From Bacillota bacterium (lineage in GTDB: Bacteria; Bacillota; Clostridia; Lachnospirales; Lachnospiraceae), in assembly GCA_017861355.1 (NCBI GenBank), contig JAGFXQ010000013.1:1-22805 (forward strand): a DNA stretch of 22,805 bases. Reading direction: 5' to 3'. The position numbers were made by a program, and so were the translations under genes. The notes under the pieces are model-generated. The model saw only the letters and a program-made list of their open reading frames with translations, had not been told where the DNA came from and did not search any database. Every line of letters starts with the position of its first letter. The first letter of the stretch is position 1. Positions 7,311 to 14,041 of the stretch are shown in pieces.

Positions 7311-8318
7311 ATGCGATTAATGATACCGGAAGGGTATAATGCGGAGATTGATATCAAGGAGACAGAAATCGGTATTAAGTACTGTAAGGATTTTTTTGAG
7401 AGAGAATTGGCAAAACAGTTAAATCTTACTCGTGTTTCTGCACCGCTGTTCGTAAAACCGGAGACAGGTTTAAATGATAACTTAAACGGAGTGGAACGGC
7501 CGGTAAGCTTTGGTGTGAAGGAGCAAAATGATGCGCAGGTAGAAATCGTTCATTCTCTGGCAAAGTGGAAGAGACAGGCATTAAAGAGATATGGTTTTAA
7601 TAAAGGCGAGGGCTTATATACAGATATGAGTGCAATCCGCAGAGACGAAGATACGGATAATATTCATTCTATCTATGTTGATCAATGGGATTGGGAGAAA
7701 ATTATTGATAAGAATGAGCGTAACCTTGATACACTTCAATCTGTAGTCCGTAAGGTTTATGCAGCTCTTAAGAATACTGAGAATTATATGGCAACAAAAT
7801 ATGATTATATAAAAGAAATTCTTCCGGAGGAGATTACCTTTATATCCTCTCAGGAACTGGAAGACAGATATCCGGAGCTTTCCTCAAAAGAAAGAGAGAA
7901 TGTCATTGCACGTGAAAAAGGAGCTGTATTTATAATGCAGATCGGCGGAGCCTTAACTTCAGGCGAGCGTCATGATGGCAGAGCACCCGATTATGATGAT
8001 TGGCAGCTAAACGGTGACATAATTGTCTATTATCCGATCCTTGATATAGCATTAGAGCTTTCTTCCATGGGTATCCGTGTTGATGAGGATTCCCTGGTAC
8101 GTCAATTAGAGATCAGTGGCTGTATGGATCGTGCTGAGTTGCCTTTCCAGAAAGCATTGATTAACAAAGAACTTCCATATACAATCGGTGGAGGCATCGG
8201 CCAATCAAGAATATGCATGTTCTATTTACGCAAAGCACATATCGGAGAAGTACAATCCTCCATATGGCCTCAGGATGTGCTGGAGGAAGCAGAGAGTAAG
8301 AATCTTCACTTATTGTAA
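7311..8318 (+). CDS. asnA: Aspartate-ammonia ligase (asparagine synthetase A)
   Basis: Makes asparagine from aspartate, ammonia and ATP in the cytosol; the enzyme is a class II aminoacyl-tRNA-synthetase-like fold. 335 aa, close to the ~330 of E. coli AsnA. Motifs seen in order: 'RVSAPLFV' (41-48), 'GLNDNLNGVERPVSF' (53-67), 'HSLAKWKR' (81-88), 'MSAIRRDE' (106-113), 'YVDQWDWE' (122-129), 'GRAPDYDDWQLNGDI' and the C-terminal 'GGGIGQSRICM'. RBS AGGAGG 7 nt before ATG. It has a strong promoter of its own. The histidine phosphatase gene follows after 68 nt with no terminator, so the two may share a transcript. Confidence 0.97.
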   Translation: MRLMIPEGYNAEIDIKETEIGIKYCKDFFERELAKQLNLTRVSAPLFVKPETGLNDNLNGVERPVSFGVKEQNDAQVEIVHSLAKWKRQALKRYGFNKGEGLYTDMSAIRRDEDTDNIHSIYVDQWDWEKIIDKNERNLDTLQSVVRKVYAALKNTENYMATKYDYIKEILPEEITFISSQELEDRYPELSSKERENVIAREKGAVFIMQIGGALTSGERHDGRAPDYDDWQLNGDIIVYYPILDIALELSSMGIRVDEDSLVRQLEISGCMDRAELPFQKALINKELPYTIGGGIGQSRICMFYLRKAHIGEVQSSIWPQDVLEEAESKNLHLL

Positions 8319-8386
8319 TTTGTATTTTGTTACAGCTCGTATTCAATAATGTCTTAGGTTCTTGGAATAAGGCGGTGATTAGCTAT

Positions 8387-9019
8387 ATGGTGAATCTATA
8401 TCTCATTCGTCACGGAAGACAGAACAGTAACTTATGTAATGTAGATGTTGAGCTTTCAACGGAGGGACGGTTGCAAGCCGAATTTCTTCGAGAACGGCTA
8501 CGTAATTATTCGATTGATGCACTTTACTCAAGTCAACTGATTCGTGCTAAGCAGACAGCGGGGATTATCAATGAAGCCTTACAGTTGCCGCATATCATCC
8601 GCGAGGAGCTTTGTGAGATTTCCTTTGGTCTATTGACAGGACATTCAGAAAGCTATATTGAAGAGCATTTTGCTGATTTTCGTGAGGCACAGAAGCTTCT
8701 GAAAGAGGATGTTCCATATCCGGAAGGGGAGAATGGTACCTCGGTCTATGAACGTGCCATGCCGGTGATACAAGAGATTGTCCAGAGTGGCAAGAAGAAT
8801 ATTGTGATTGTTACCCACGGCGGAACGATTCGTGTTCTATTAGCAGCCCTGTTTGGGAAGAACCAGGCACGAAGATTTCTATTTGGTGTTTCTTTGGAGA
8901 ATACCGGAATTACGCAGCTGGTTTATCATCCACAGTATGACCGGTTTTATCTGGAGCGTTTCAACGATTATGCTCACTTGGAAGGATATACACATCTTCA
9001 CCGAAGTAATTTTAAATAA
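8387..9019 (+). CDS. Histidine phosphatase family protein
   Basis: Phosphatase or mutase of the phosphoglycerate-mutase/CobC superfamily; cytosolic. Start at 8387 (210 aa), preceded by GGCGGTGA at 8-nt spacing; an upstream in-frame TTG at 8327 would add 20 unconserved residues. Catalytic set visible: nucleophile region 'LIRHGR' (R8, H9), 'SSQLIRAKQTA' with R53, general acid in 'CEISFG' (E77), and 'VTHGGTIR' (H144). This set fits phosphatases rather than true glycolytic mutases. The substrate cannot be told from sequence; alpha-ribazole phosphatase is one possibility, but no cobalamin gene is nearby. It is probably co-transcribed from the asnA promoter. Confidence 0.9.
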   Translation: MVNLYLIRHGRQNSNLCNVDVELSTEGRLQAEFLRERLRNYSIDALYSSQLIRAKQTAGIINEALQLPHIIREELCEISFGLLTGHSESYIEEHFADFREAQKLLKEDVPYPEGENGTSVYERAMPVIQEIVQSGKKNIVIVTHGGTIRVLLAALFGKNQARRFLFGVSLENTGITQLVYHPQYDRFYLERFNDYAHLEGYTHLHRSNFK

Positions 9020-9068
9020 TCCTTGCATGGATTTAGAAAAGGATACGATATTTGCGATGTAGATAACG

Positions 9069-9120
9069 GGCAGGTGGATCGAAATCCGAAGTGATTCGGA
9101 GACGCAAAACCTGCCTTTTT
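9069..9120 (+). terminator. terminator with an elaborate internal loop
   Basis: A 7-bp closing stem GGCAGGT/ACCTGCC (9069-9075 with 9109-9115) is followed by TTTTT. Inside are two overlapping, mutually exclusive hairpins: GGAT-CGAA-ATCC (9076-9087) and TCCGAA-GTGA-TTCGGA (9085-9100). After them comes GACGCAAA. It ends the asnA/phosphatase transcript. The internal sequence is unusually structured for a plain terminator. Confidence 0.75.
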
Positions 9121-9179
9121 GATTCGGAAATAAGCTTAATTCTTTGCGAACTTACGGATAGTATTGTATGTGATATTTT

Positions 9180-9208
9180 TTGACAAATAGAACAAGAAGC
9201 GATATAAT
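9180..9208 (+). promoter_or_regulatory. perfect consensus sigma-A promoter
   Basis: TTGACA, 17 nt, TATAAT, with no deviation from consensus. It lies about 40 nt before the start of the DUF4085-like gene and implies strong constitutive transcription unless repressed. Confidence 0.9.
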
Positions 9209-9247
9209 GTTTGAAATGATTCCCATTTTCTGCTGTTGGAGGAGACT

Positions 9248-10474
9248 ATGAAATATTCAAATAAAGAACGTAACCAACTATCCTGGGCAAGAACCATGCC
9301 ATTTTACTGTGAATGGCATGTCACTGACCGAGCAGCAGTATATAATGAGGAGCTTTATCGTGATGCCTGCATTAACTTTGCAGACAACTTTTTCTGTAAG
9401 GATTATGAAGACGAGAAGCAGAGAGATCATCTGACAAAATTATATGAATGTATCTTGAAGGAGATGGAGACGAATCTTCCGGAACAGATCAAGAGAAAAG
9501 TTGCAGATATTCGGGTTCTTGCCCTGGGTTATCTTACAGAAGAAATTCACGAAGAGCTAATGAATTATTCGAATGAAGCTGAATTAAAATTAGAACAAAT
9601 CGAGAAAGAGAATTACGCTATCTATCAGGAAGCACTTTCTCATCTATCTCTTGAAGCAAGATCAGCCTTGGAACGAAGCTTTCATGATAGCAGACTTCTG
9701 GAATACGGATACCTGGATAAGGATATCTATCTATTGCTTAAGATGGATGTAGGCCTGGCACCGTTGAGGGACCAATATCTCAAATTGATATTGAAGGATG
9801 CAGTGGTACTGGAAGGGACGATAAGTAAAGAACTTGTCTGCTGGATACAGGAAGAATTATATTTTGATGGTGATATTAAACTCAATATTCATTTCTCCGG
9901 AGGGGATGTATTGATTCAGGCTAAGGATATGGAAAGCGAATTCTGCTATTCCTTTTTTGCCAGCGATACAAAACTACCGCTCCTGCAACAGGCGGACATT
10001 GTCGCAGGTAAAGTGAAGAATCTGATTCAGGAAGGAAAGCTTACCCTTGAGGAGGCGAAGAAACATCCGTTGTGTGAATGTATGGGTGTAGAGGCGTTCA
10101 TGAATATGAGCATTCTGGTATCCGGCAATATGGATGATCTTGCAAAGCTCACGGTGGGTGTATGCGATGATTCCGAGAAGGGTCATACCCATACAGATAA
10201 GAAATATATCTATGATATTAATCTGGTTAATACCCCGGAGATTAATGAAGAGGACGGTACCACCTCTTGGTTAAGAGGACAGGAGCTGCTACAGTATATC
10301 AATGATTATAGTGGCCAGGAAATAGAGCTGTGGGTAGTTTGGACAGATTGTGATCAGCCAGTAAAAGAAGTCGAGTACTCACTGACAGAGCTGACAGAAG
10401 CAGATCTTAGATTACTTTATGAAGATAACGAGCATGGGATTCTTAGATCACACAGAATCGTTATTCGAAAATAG
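9248..10474 (+). CDS. Hypothetical protein, resembles DUF4085 family
   Basis: 408-aa soluble protein without signal peptide or membrane segment; function unknown. Start at ATG 9248, with GGAGG 5 nt upstream; the in-frame TTG at 9236 overlaps the RBS and is rejected. The opening 'MKYSNKE', the 'SFHDSRLLEYGY' block, and the 'LKDAVVLEGTISKELVCWIQEELYF' region recall the DUF4085 family of Bacillota, an assignment from memory. The N-terminal half is charged and helical. The C-terminal ~130 residues include a Cys/His-containing patch ('LCECMGVEAF', 'GHTHTDKKY') and end with a mixed beta region. It is expressed from the only perfect consensus promoter in the window. It may share its transcript with the HAD gene 79 nt downstream. 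Confidence 0.8.
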   Translation: MKYSNKERNQLSWARTMPFYCEWHVTDRAAVYNEELYRDACINFADNFFCKDYEDEKQRDHLTKLYECILKEMETNLPEQIKRKVADIRVLALGYLTEEIHEELMNYSNEAELKLEQIEKENYAIYQEALSHLSLEARSALERSFHDSRLLEYGYLDKDIYLLLKMDVGLAPLRDQYLKLILKDAVVLEGTISKELVCWIQEELYFDGDIKLNIHFSGGDVLIQAKDMESEFCYSFFASDTKLPLLQQADIVAGKVKNLIQEGKLTLEEAKKHPLCECMGVEAFMNMSILVSGNMDDLAKLTVGVCDDSEKGHTHTDKKYIYDINLVNTPEINEEDGTTSWLRGQELLQYINDYSGQEIELWVVWTDCDQPVKEVEYSLTELTEADLRLLYEDNEHGILRSHRIVIRK

Positions 10475-10553
10475 AAGGTTGTTTGAAAACAATAACGAGA
10501 GTTAGAAATGATTTGGCGTTATTACACTTTGCCAGTAGAAAAGGGAGATTTTT

Positions 10554-11168
10554 ATGTACAAACATATAATATGGGATTTTGATGGAACACTTTTTGATAC
10601 CTATGAGGTGATGGGTCGGGCTTTACAGCTATCCTTTCAGAAGATCGGTGTAGACGAGAAGTTGGAAGATATTATCTCGTTAATGAAGATATCAATTACG
10701 GAGGCATTACAATTCTATATTGATAAATACCGAATTGGTGAGGAATTTATAAAAGAATATGAGAAGACCCGAAGAGAGATGGAATTGGATCAATGCAGAC
10801 CTTATCCGGGTGTGTTGGATATACTAAAAGAAATCAAAGAAATAAGAAGATATAACTATTTATTTACTCATCGTGGGGTGTCCTCCATCGCCTTCTTGCA
10901 AAAACATCAGATCTATGATTATTTTACCGATTGTATTACGTCTGCTCATTCTTTTGAGCGGAAACCCAGTCCGGCAGCGATTCTTCACCTGGTAGAAAGA
11001 TATCATATGAATCCTCAGGAAGCAATTATGATCGGAGACAGAGATCTGGATATTTTGTCTGCCAGGAACGCGGGAATAAAATCCTGTTTCTTCGATGAGG
11101 CAGGCATCATCTGTGGGGCAGCTGATTATAATATCAGCCACATTATCCAGCTCTTTGAAATAATTTAA
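10554..11168 (+). CDS. HAD-superfamily hydrolase (phosphoglycolate-phosphatase-like)
   Basis: Small-molecule phosphatase of HAD subfamily IA; cytosolic, 204 aa. Motif I 'WDFDGTL' (nucleophile D8, acid/base D10), a helical cap from ~15 to 80, motif II 'LFTHRG' (T105), motif III 'RKPSP' (K137), motif IV 'GDRDLD' (161-166). RBS GGGAG before ATG. It lies 79 nt after the DUF4085-like gene, in a gap holding a 7-bp hairpin (AATAACG/CGTTATT, 10491-10523) but no T-run, so read-through is likely. Its stop codon is part of the first conserved box of the tandem repeat that follows. Substrate unknown. Confidence 0.92.
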   Translation: MYKHIIWDFDGTLFDTYEVMGRALQLSFQKIGVDEKLEDIISLMKISITEALQFYIDKYRIGEEFIKEYEKTRREMELDQCRPYPGVLDILKEIKEIRRYNYLFTHRGVSSIAFLQKHQIYDYFTDCITSAHSFERKPSPAAILHLVERYHMNPQEAIMIGDRDLDILSARNAGIKSCFFDEAGIICGAADYNISHIIQLFEII

Positions 11169-11362
11169 GCGTAGTGAGGAATTACAAGCTTGCTTGATAA
11201 TTCCGATCGGAGCTGGAGATCATGAATATGCTTTTCATATATGATATAATCTAAGTGTTGTGAACTTGCTGCAAACTTGTTTGTGAGCAAGTGATCGGAG
11301 CAGAAGATCATGAATGCGTTCTTTATTCATGATATTATTTAAGCGTAGTATCGGAGCTGACG
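11164..11362 (+). repeat. tandem ~87-bp structured repeat, two units plus a partial third
   Basis: Unit 1 is 11164-11249, unit 2 is 11250-11337, and a partial unit 3 is 11338-11362. Each begins with a box like TTTAAGCGTAGT (11164, 11338) or TCTAAGTGTTGT (11250). Then follow hairpin 1, the conserved box GATCGGAGCNGNAG, and hairpin 2 starting ATCATGAAT. Hairpin 1 arms are GGAATTA/TAATTCC in unit 1 but ACTTGCT/AGCAAGT in unit 2: different sequence, same 7-bp pairing. The inner arms CAAGC/GCTTG become CAAAC/GTTTG. Hairpin 2 is ATCAT..ATATG/CATATATGAT in unit 1 and ATCATGAAT/ATTCATGAT in unit 2. Unit 3 lacks hairpin 1. This pattern suggests a structured RNA or a palindromic repeat family. No open frame spans it. 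Confidence 0.8.
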
Positions 11363-11372
11363 ACCGTCCATA

Positions 11373-11427
11373 GGAACCGTTACTAAATCATTCTGTTTTT
11401 TTGAGAAAACTGATTAGTAACAGTACC
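11373..11427. repeat. long imperfect inverted repeat between convergent genes
   Basis: Arms of about 17 nt, centred on GTTACTAA(A)TCA and TGATTAGTAAC, with an inner GTTTT/AAAAC pairing. Imperfections are one bulge, one T-T mismatch and one G-U pair. It lies between the HAD gene (+) and the aldo/keto reductase gene (-), where a bidirectional terminator would be expected. No T-run follows on either strand, so it may stop transcription weakly or only protect 3' ends. Confidence 0.55.
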
Positions 11428-11446
11428 AAGGACATGTCTTCCTACA

Positions 11447-12295
11447 TTAAAACGGAGCAAAATCCGGATGGTGTCCGGTGAGGCCATAAGCCTCCAATGC
11501 CTTCAAGGCTTCCACTTCTTCCGGTGAGAGTTCAAAATCAAAAATATTTGCATTTTCAATCATACGTTCTTTAGATGTTGTCTTTGGAAGGGGAAGAAAA
11601 CCATTTTGCAGGCTCCAATGTAATAGAACCTGAGCCGTTGTTTTGTTATGTTTTTCTGCTATTTGTGTGAGTACAGGATGATCCATCTGACCTTTGATCA
11701 GTGGGCTCCATGCTTCTACGATCATACGTTTTTCTTTGCAGTAATTAACAGCTTCACGTTGGGTGTATTGAGGGTGAAGCTCTAATTGATCTACCATGGG
11801 TGCGATTTTCGCAGTTTCTAATAAGGCATCAATATGATGCTCTAAGAAATTACTGACACCGATGGCTTTTATTTTGCCCTCCTGGTATAACTCTTCGAAG
11901 GCTTTCCAGGTCTCTTCATTGACTTCTTTCCAGCAATCGCGGTATGCAATGGGAATTGGCCAGTGAATCAGATAAAGATCCAGATAATCGATACCTAGAT
12001 TATCCATGGTTATGTTGAACTCCTTCAAGGTCTTTTCATAACCGTGATCCGGATTATCCAGCTTACTGGTTACGAATAACTCGCTTCTTCTCAGGCCGCT
12101 TTCACGGATTCCCTTTCCGACGTATTTTTCATTCTGATAGGCATAAGCAGTGTCAATATGGCGATATCCGCAATCAATTGCTGATTTGACAATATCCGCC
12201 GTAGTGTCATCCCCCGGCAGCTTCCAGGTGCCAAAGCCGACGCAGGGTATTTTTAATCCGTTTGAAAGTACGTAACAATCTTGAATGCTGTTCAT
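11447..12295 (-). CDS. Aldo/keto reductase
   Basis: NAD(P)H-dependent reductase of aldehydes or ketones, a TIM-barrel enzyme of the AKR superfamily (2,5-diketogluconate-reductase/YvgN-like); cytosolic, 282 aa. Start at 12295, where AAGGAG precedes ATG; an upstream in-frame ATG at 12325 lies before that RBS. The catalytic tetrad is visible: D48 in 'HIDTAY', Y53, K78 in 'TSKLD', H111 in 'LIHWP'. Cofactor-binding signature 'LPKTTSKERMIEN' is near the C-terminus. It runs alone on the minus strand, back to back with a HAD gene. A palindrome covers its promoter region. The natural substrate is not deducible. Confidence 0.95.
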   Translation of the reverse strand: MNSIQDCYVLSNGLKIPCVGFGTWKLPGDDTTADIVKSAIDCGYRHIDTAYAYQNEKYVGKGIRESGLRRSELFVTSKLDNPDHGYEKTLKEFNITMDNLGIDYLDLYLIHWPIPIAYRDCWKEVNEETWKAFEELYQEGKIKAIGVSNFLEHHIDALLETAKIAPMVDQLELHPQYTQREAVNYCKEKRMIVEAWSPLIKGQMDHPVLTQIAEKHNKTTAQVLLHWSLQNGFLPLPKTTSKERMIENANIFDFELSPEEVEALKALEAYGLTGHHPDFAPF

Positions 12296-12363
12296 TTTGA
12301 GTACTCCTTCCGTTTGATCAACCATATTTATTCTGTGTAATTACTACCTAATAAATTCATTTT

Positions 12364-12382
12364 ATTATAGTATTTGCAAATA
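12364..12382 (-). promoter_or_regulatory. candidate -10 box and operator for the aldo/keto reductase gene
   Basis: On the minus strand, TATAAT (12364-12369) lies 1 bp downstream of a perfect 12-bp palindrome, TATTTGCAAATA (12371-12382). The palindrome would sit in the -35/-10 spacer, a common repressor position. No good -35 box is visible, which suggests a regulated promoter. Confidence 0.4.
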
Positions 12383-12412
12383 TCAATACAGAACCAATAG
12401 GAAGATCGGAAA

Positions 12413-12440
12413 TTGCTTGTATATGCTAAATAAGTATAAT
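12413..12440 (+). promoter_or_regulatory. promoter for the plus-strand HAD gene
   Basis: TTGCTT, 16 nt, TATAAT. The ~115-nt leader that follows contains an inverted repeat GTAGGT-TT-ACCTAC (12472-12485) that could be an operator or small hairpin. Confidence 0.55.
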
Positions 12441-12564
12441 ATAATACATTACTGAAGAACGAAAAGAGTTAGTAGGTTTACCTACAATACACAATGACAT
12501 TATTGCGAAACATATTTTGCTTGAGTTAATGAACGATAGATAATACTTTTTGGAGGATTTGTAA

Positions 12565-13224
12565 TTGGATAAGAAGAAGGCGGTTATTTTTGATGTGGAC
12601 GGAACCTTGGTAGACAGAAGAGATACGTTTCTGAGATTTTGTGAATATCTGATCGAGGGTTATGGTAAGGAATATCCATATGAAGGAACAAAACAGGAAT
12701 TAATCGATTATATGCAGGAAATTGATGCGAACGGTTATGGTGGTTTGCATAATTTCATTCCAAAGCTCAGCTATAGGTGGAAGCTGCCTCATACCATAGA
12801 AGAGTTTATTGTGGAGCGTAATGCGGTATTCGGTTCTATGACAGCTCCATATCCGGATACTTATGAAGTATTGGACGCTATTAAGGGTAAATACAAGCTT
12901 GGAATTATTACGAACGGTTATTCCTCGGTACAGAGAGCGAAGATAAATACGGTGAACATCGCCGGATATTTTGATGATATTATTGTATCAGGCGAAGAAG
13001 AATTTGAAAAACCGGATTCAAGGATATTCCGGTTGTCCTGCGAAAGACTCGGAGTAGCACCGGAGGAAGCAGTTTATATCGGTGACTATTATCCGAATGA
13101 TATCGCAGGAGCAATCGGTGCAAATATAATGCCAATATGGATTAATGATGACCCGCTGGAGCAGCAGGAATACAACGGGATACGAGTAAAACAATTGAGA
13201 GATATTCTTAATTATCTAGGATAA
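12565..13224 (+). CDS. HAD-superfamily hydrolase (YjjG-like)
   Basis: HAD subfamily IA phosphatase resembling YjjG-type nucleotidases; cytosolic, 219 aa. The start is TTG at 12565, with TGGAGG 8 nt upstream and motif I beginning directly after it. Motif I 'FDVDGTL' (D10, D12), helical cap ~18-95, motif II 'IITNGY' (T116, N117), motif III K149 in 'EKPDSRIF' and motif IV 'GDYYPND' (173-179). Its last 9 nt overlap the end of the opposing Cof-type gene, and no terminator lies between them. The substrate is unknown; nucleoside monophosphates are possible from the YjjG likeness. Confidence 0.92.
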   Translation: MDKKKAVIFDVDGTLVDRRDTFLRFCEYLIEGYGKEYPYEGTKQELIDYMQEIDANGYGGLHNFIPKLSYRWKLPHTIEEFIVERNAVFGSMTAPYPDTYEVLDAIKGKYKLGIITNGYSSVQRAKINTVNIAGYFDDIIVSGEEEFEKPDSRIFRLSCERLGVAPEEAVYIGDYYPNDIAGAIGANIMPIWINDDPLEQQEYNGIRVKQLRDILNYLG

Positions 13225-14040
13225 ATGCTGTTGTAACCACAATGCCACTCCGTCCTCCGTATTTGACCCGATGATCTGATCTGCTTTGGTCTGAAGCTCC
13301 GGAACAGCATTCTTGACTGCAATTCGATGATCACTGGCTTCAAAGAGGGGAAAATCATTACGATTGTCTCCGAAGCAGACAATGTGATCCAGTCCGAGAT
13401 GAGACCGAAGGAATTGAACACCATGATATTTGGAAGCAGTCTTATGATAAGTCTCCAGGTACCATAGATCCGGTGAATAATTATCCTTATAGAAGACACA
13501 GTTCAGTTCCGGGATTGCAGCCAACTTGTTGTAAATGGGTTCCAGCCGGTCATATTGATCTAATAATGAGAAATAAATCAGTGGTTCTTCCGATAGAGAA
13601 CGAAAGTCATCGATCTGTGTAAAGCGTTTTTGATATAGATCAACTCGTTCCTGATAGAAATTCTTCAATGCCGGTGTACTCAAAGCCTCATAGTAGGTGG
13701 ACATTACACCGTCTTTTATTGTGTAGGCAAATCCCTTCAGCTGGTGGTCATGAATTATCTCCATCAGTTTGTCCACACCGCTCTTAGGAAGAGTCTCAAC
13801 CTTGATATATTTCTCCCGTTGTAAATCATAGATACATACTCCGTTCATTAATACAACCGGTACCGAGACCTTTACTTCCTTCAGGATCGGTTTGACCGAA
13901 GCAATCGATCTGGCGGTTGCTACACTGAAGAGCATTCCCTGGTCAATCAGCCGATTCAGGATCTGGATGGTGTTTTGTGATAGCTTAACATCCGGTTGTA
14001 GGAGCGTACCATCAAGATCGGAGATATAAAGAGTCTTCAT
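13216..14040 (-). CDS. Cof-type HAD phosphatase
   Basis: HAD subfamily IIB (Cof/YidA-like) sugar-phosphate or cofactor phosphatase; cytosolic, 274 aa. Motif I 'SDLDGTL' (D8, D10), motif II 'VATARS' (T42), a large C2 cap from ~85 to 195, motif III K204 in 'TASKYHGV', and motif IV 'FGDNRNDFPLFE' (D225). Its ATG comes 1 nt after the stop of the SDR gene, and only a weak AGG lies upstream, so translation is probably coupled to that gene. Its 3' end overlaps the plus-strand HAD gene by 9 nt. Substrate not deducible. Confidence 0.94.
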   Translation of the reverse strand: MKTLYISDLDGTLLQPDVKLSQNTIQILNRLIDQGMLFSVATARSIASVKPILKEVKVSVPVVLMNGVCIYDLQREKYIKVETLPKSGVDKLMEIIHDHQLKGFAYTIKDGVMSTYYEALSTPALKNFYQERVDLYQKRFTQIDDFRSLSEEPLIYFSLLDQYDRLEPIYNKLAAIPELNCVFYKDNYSPDLWYLETYHKTASKYHGVQFLRSHLGLDHIVCFGDNRNDFPLFEASDHRIAVKNAVPELQTKADQIIGSNTEDGVALWLQQHLS

Positions 14041-14041
14041 A

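Noticed and set aside
9069..9120. complete c-di-GMP-I riboswitch
   Set aside because: Only a short core-like piece is present; the second helix with its receptor is absent and the T-tail follows at once. Kept as a low-strength observation only.
10514..10541. promoter for the first HAD gene (TTGGCG-N16-TAGAAA)
   Set aside because: The start site would fall inside the ribosome-binding site, leaving no usable leader.
11164..11362. CRISPR-like array
   Set aside because: Only 2.3 units, the whole unit repeats with no unique spacers, hairpin arms differ between units, and no cas gene is near.
10554..14040. cluster of three HAD phosphatases as one pathway
   Set aside because: They belong to different subfamilies, lie on both strands, and are separated by other units, so a shared pathway is not supported.
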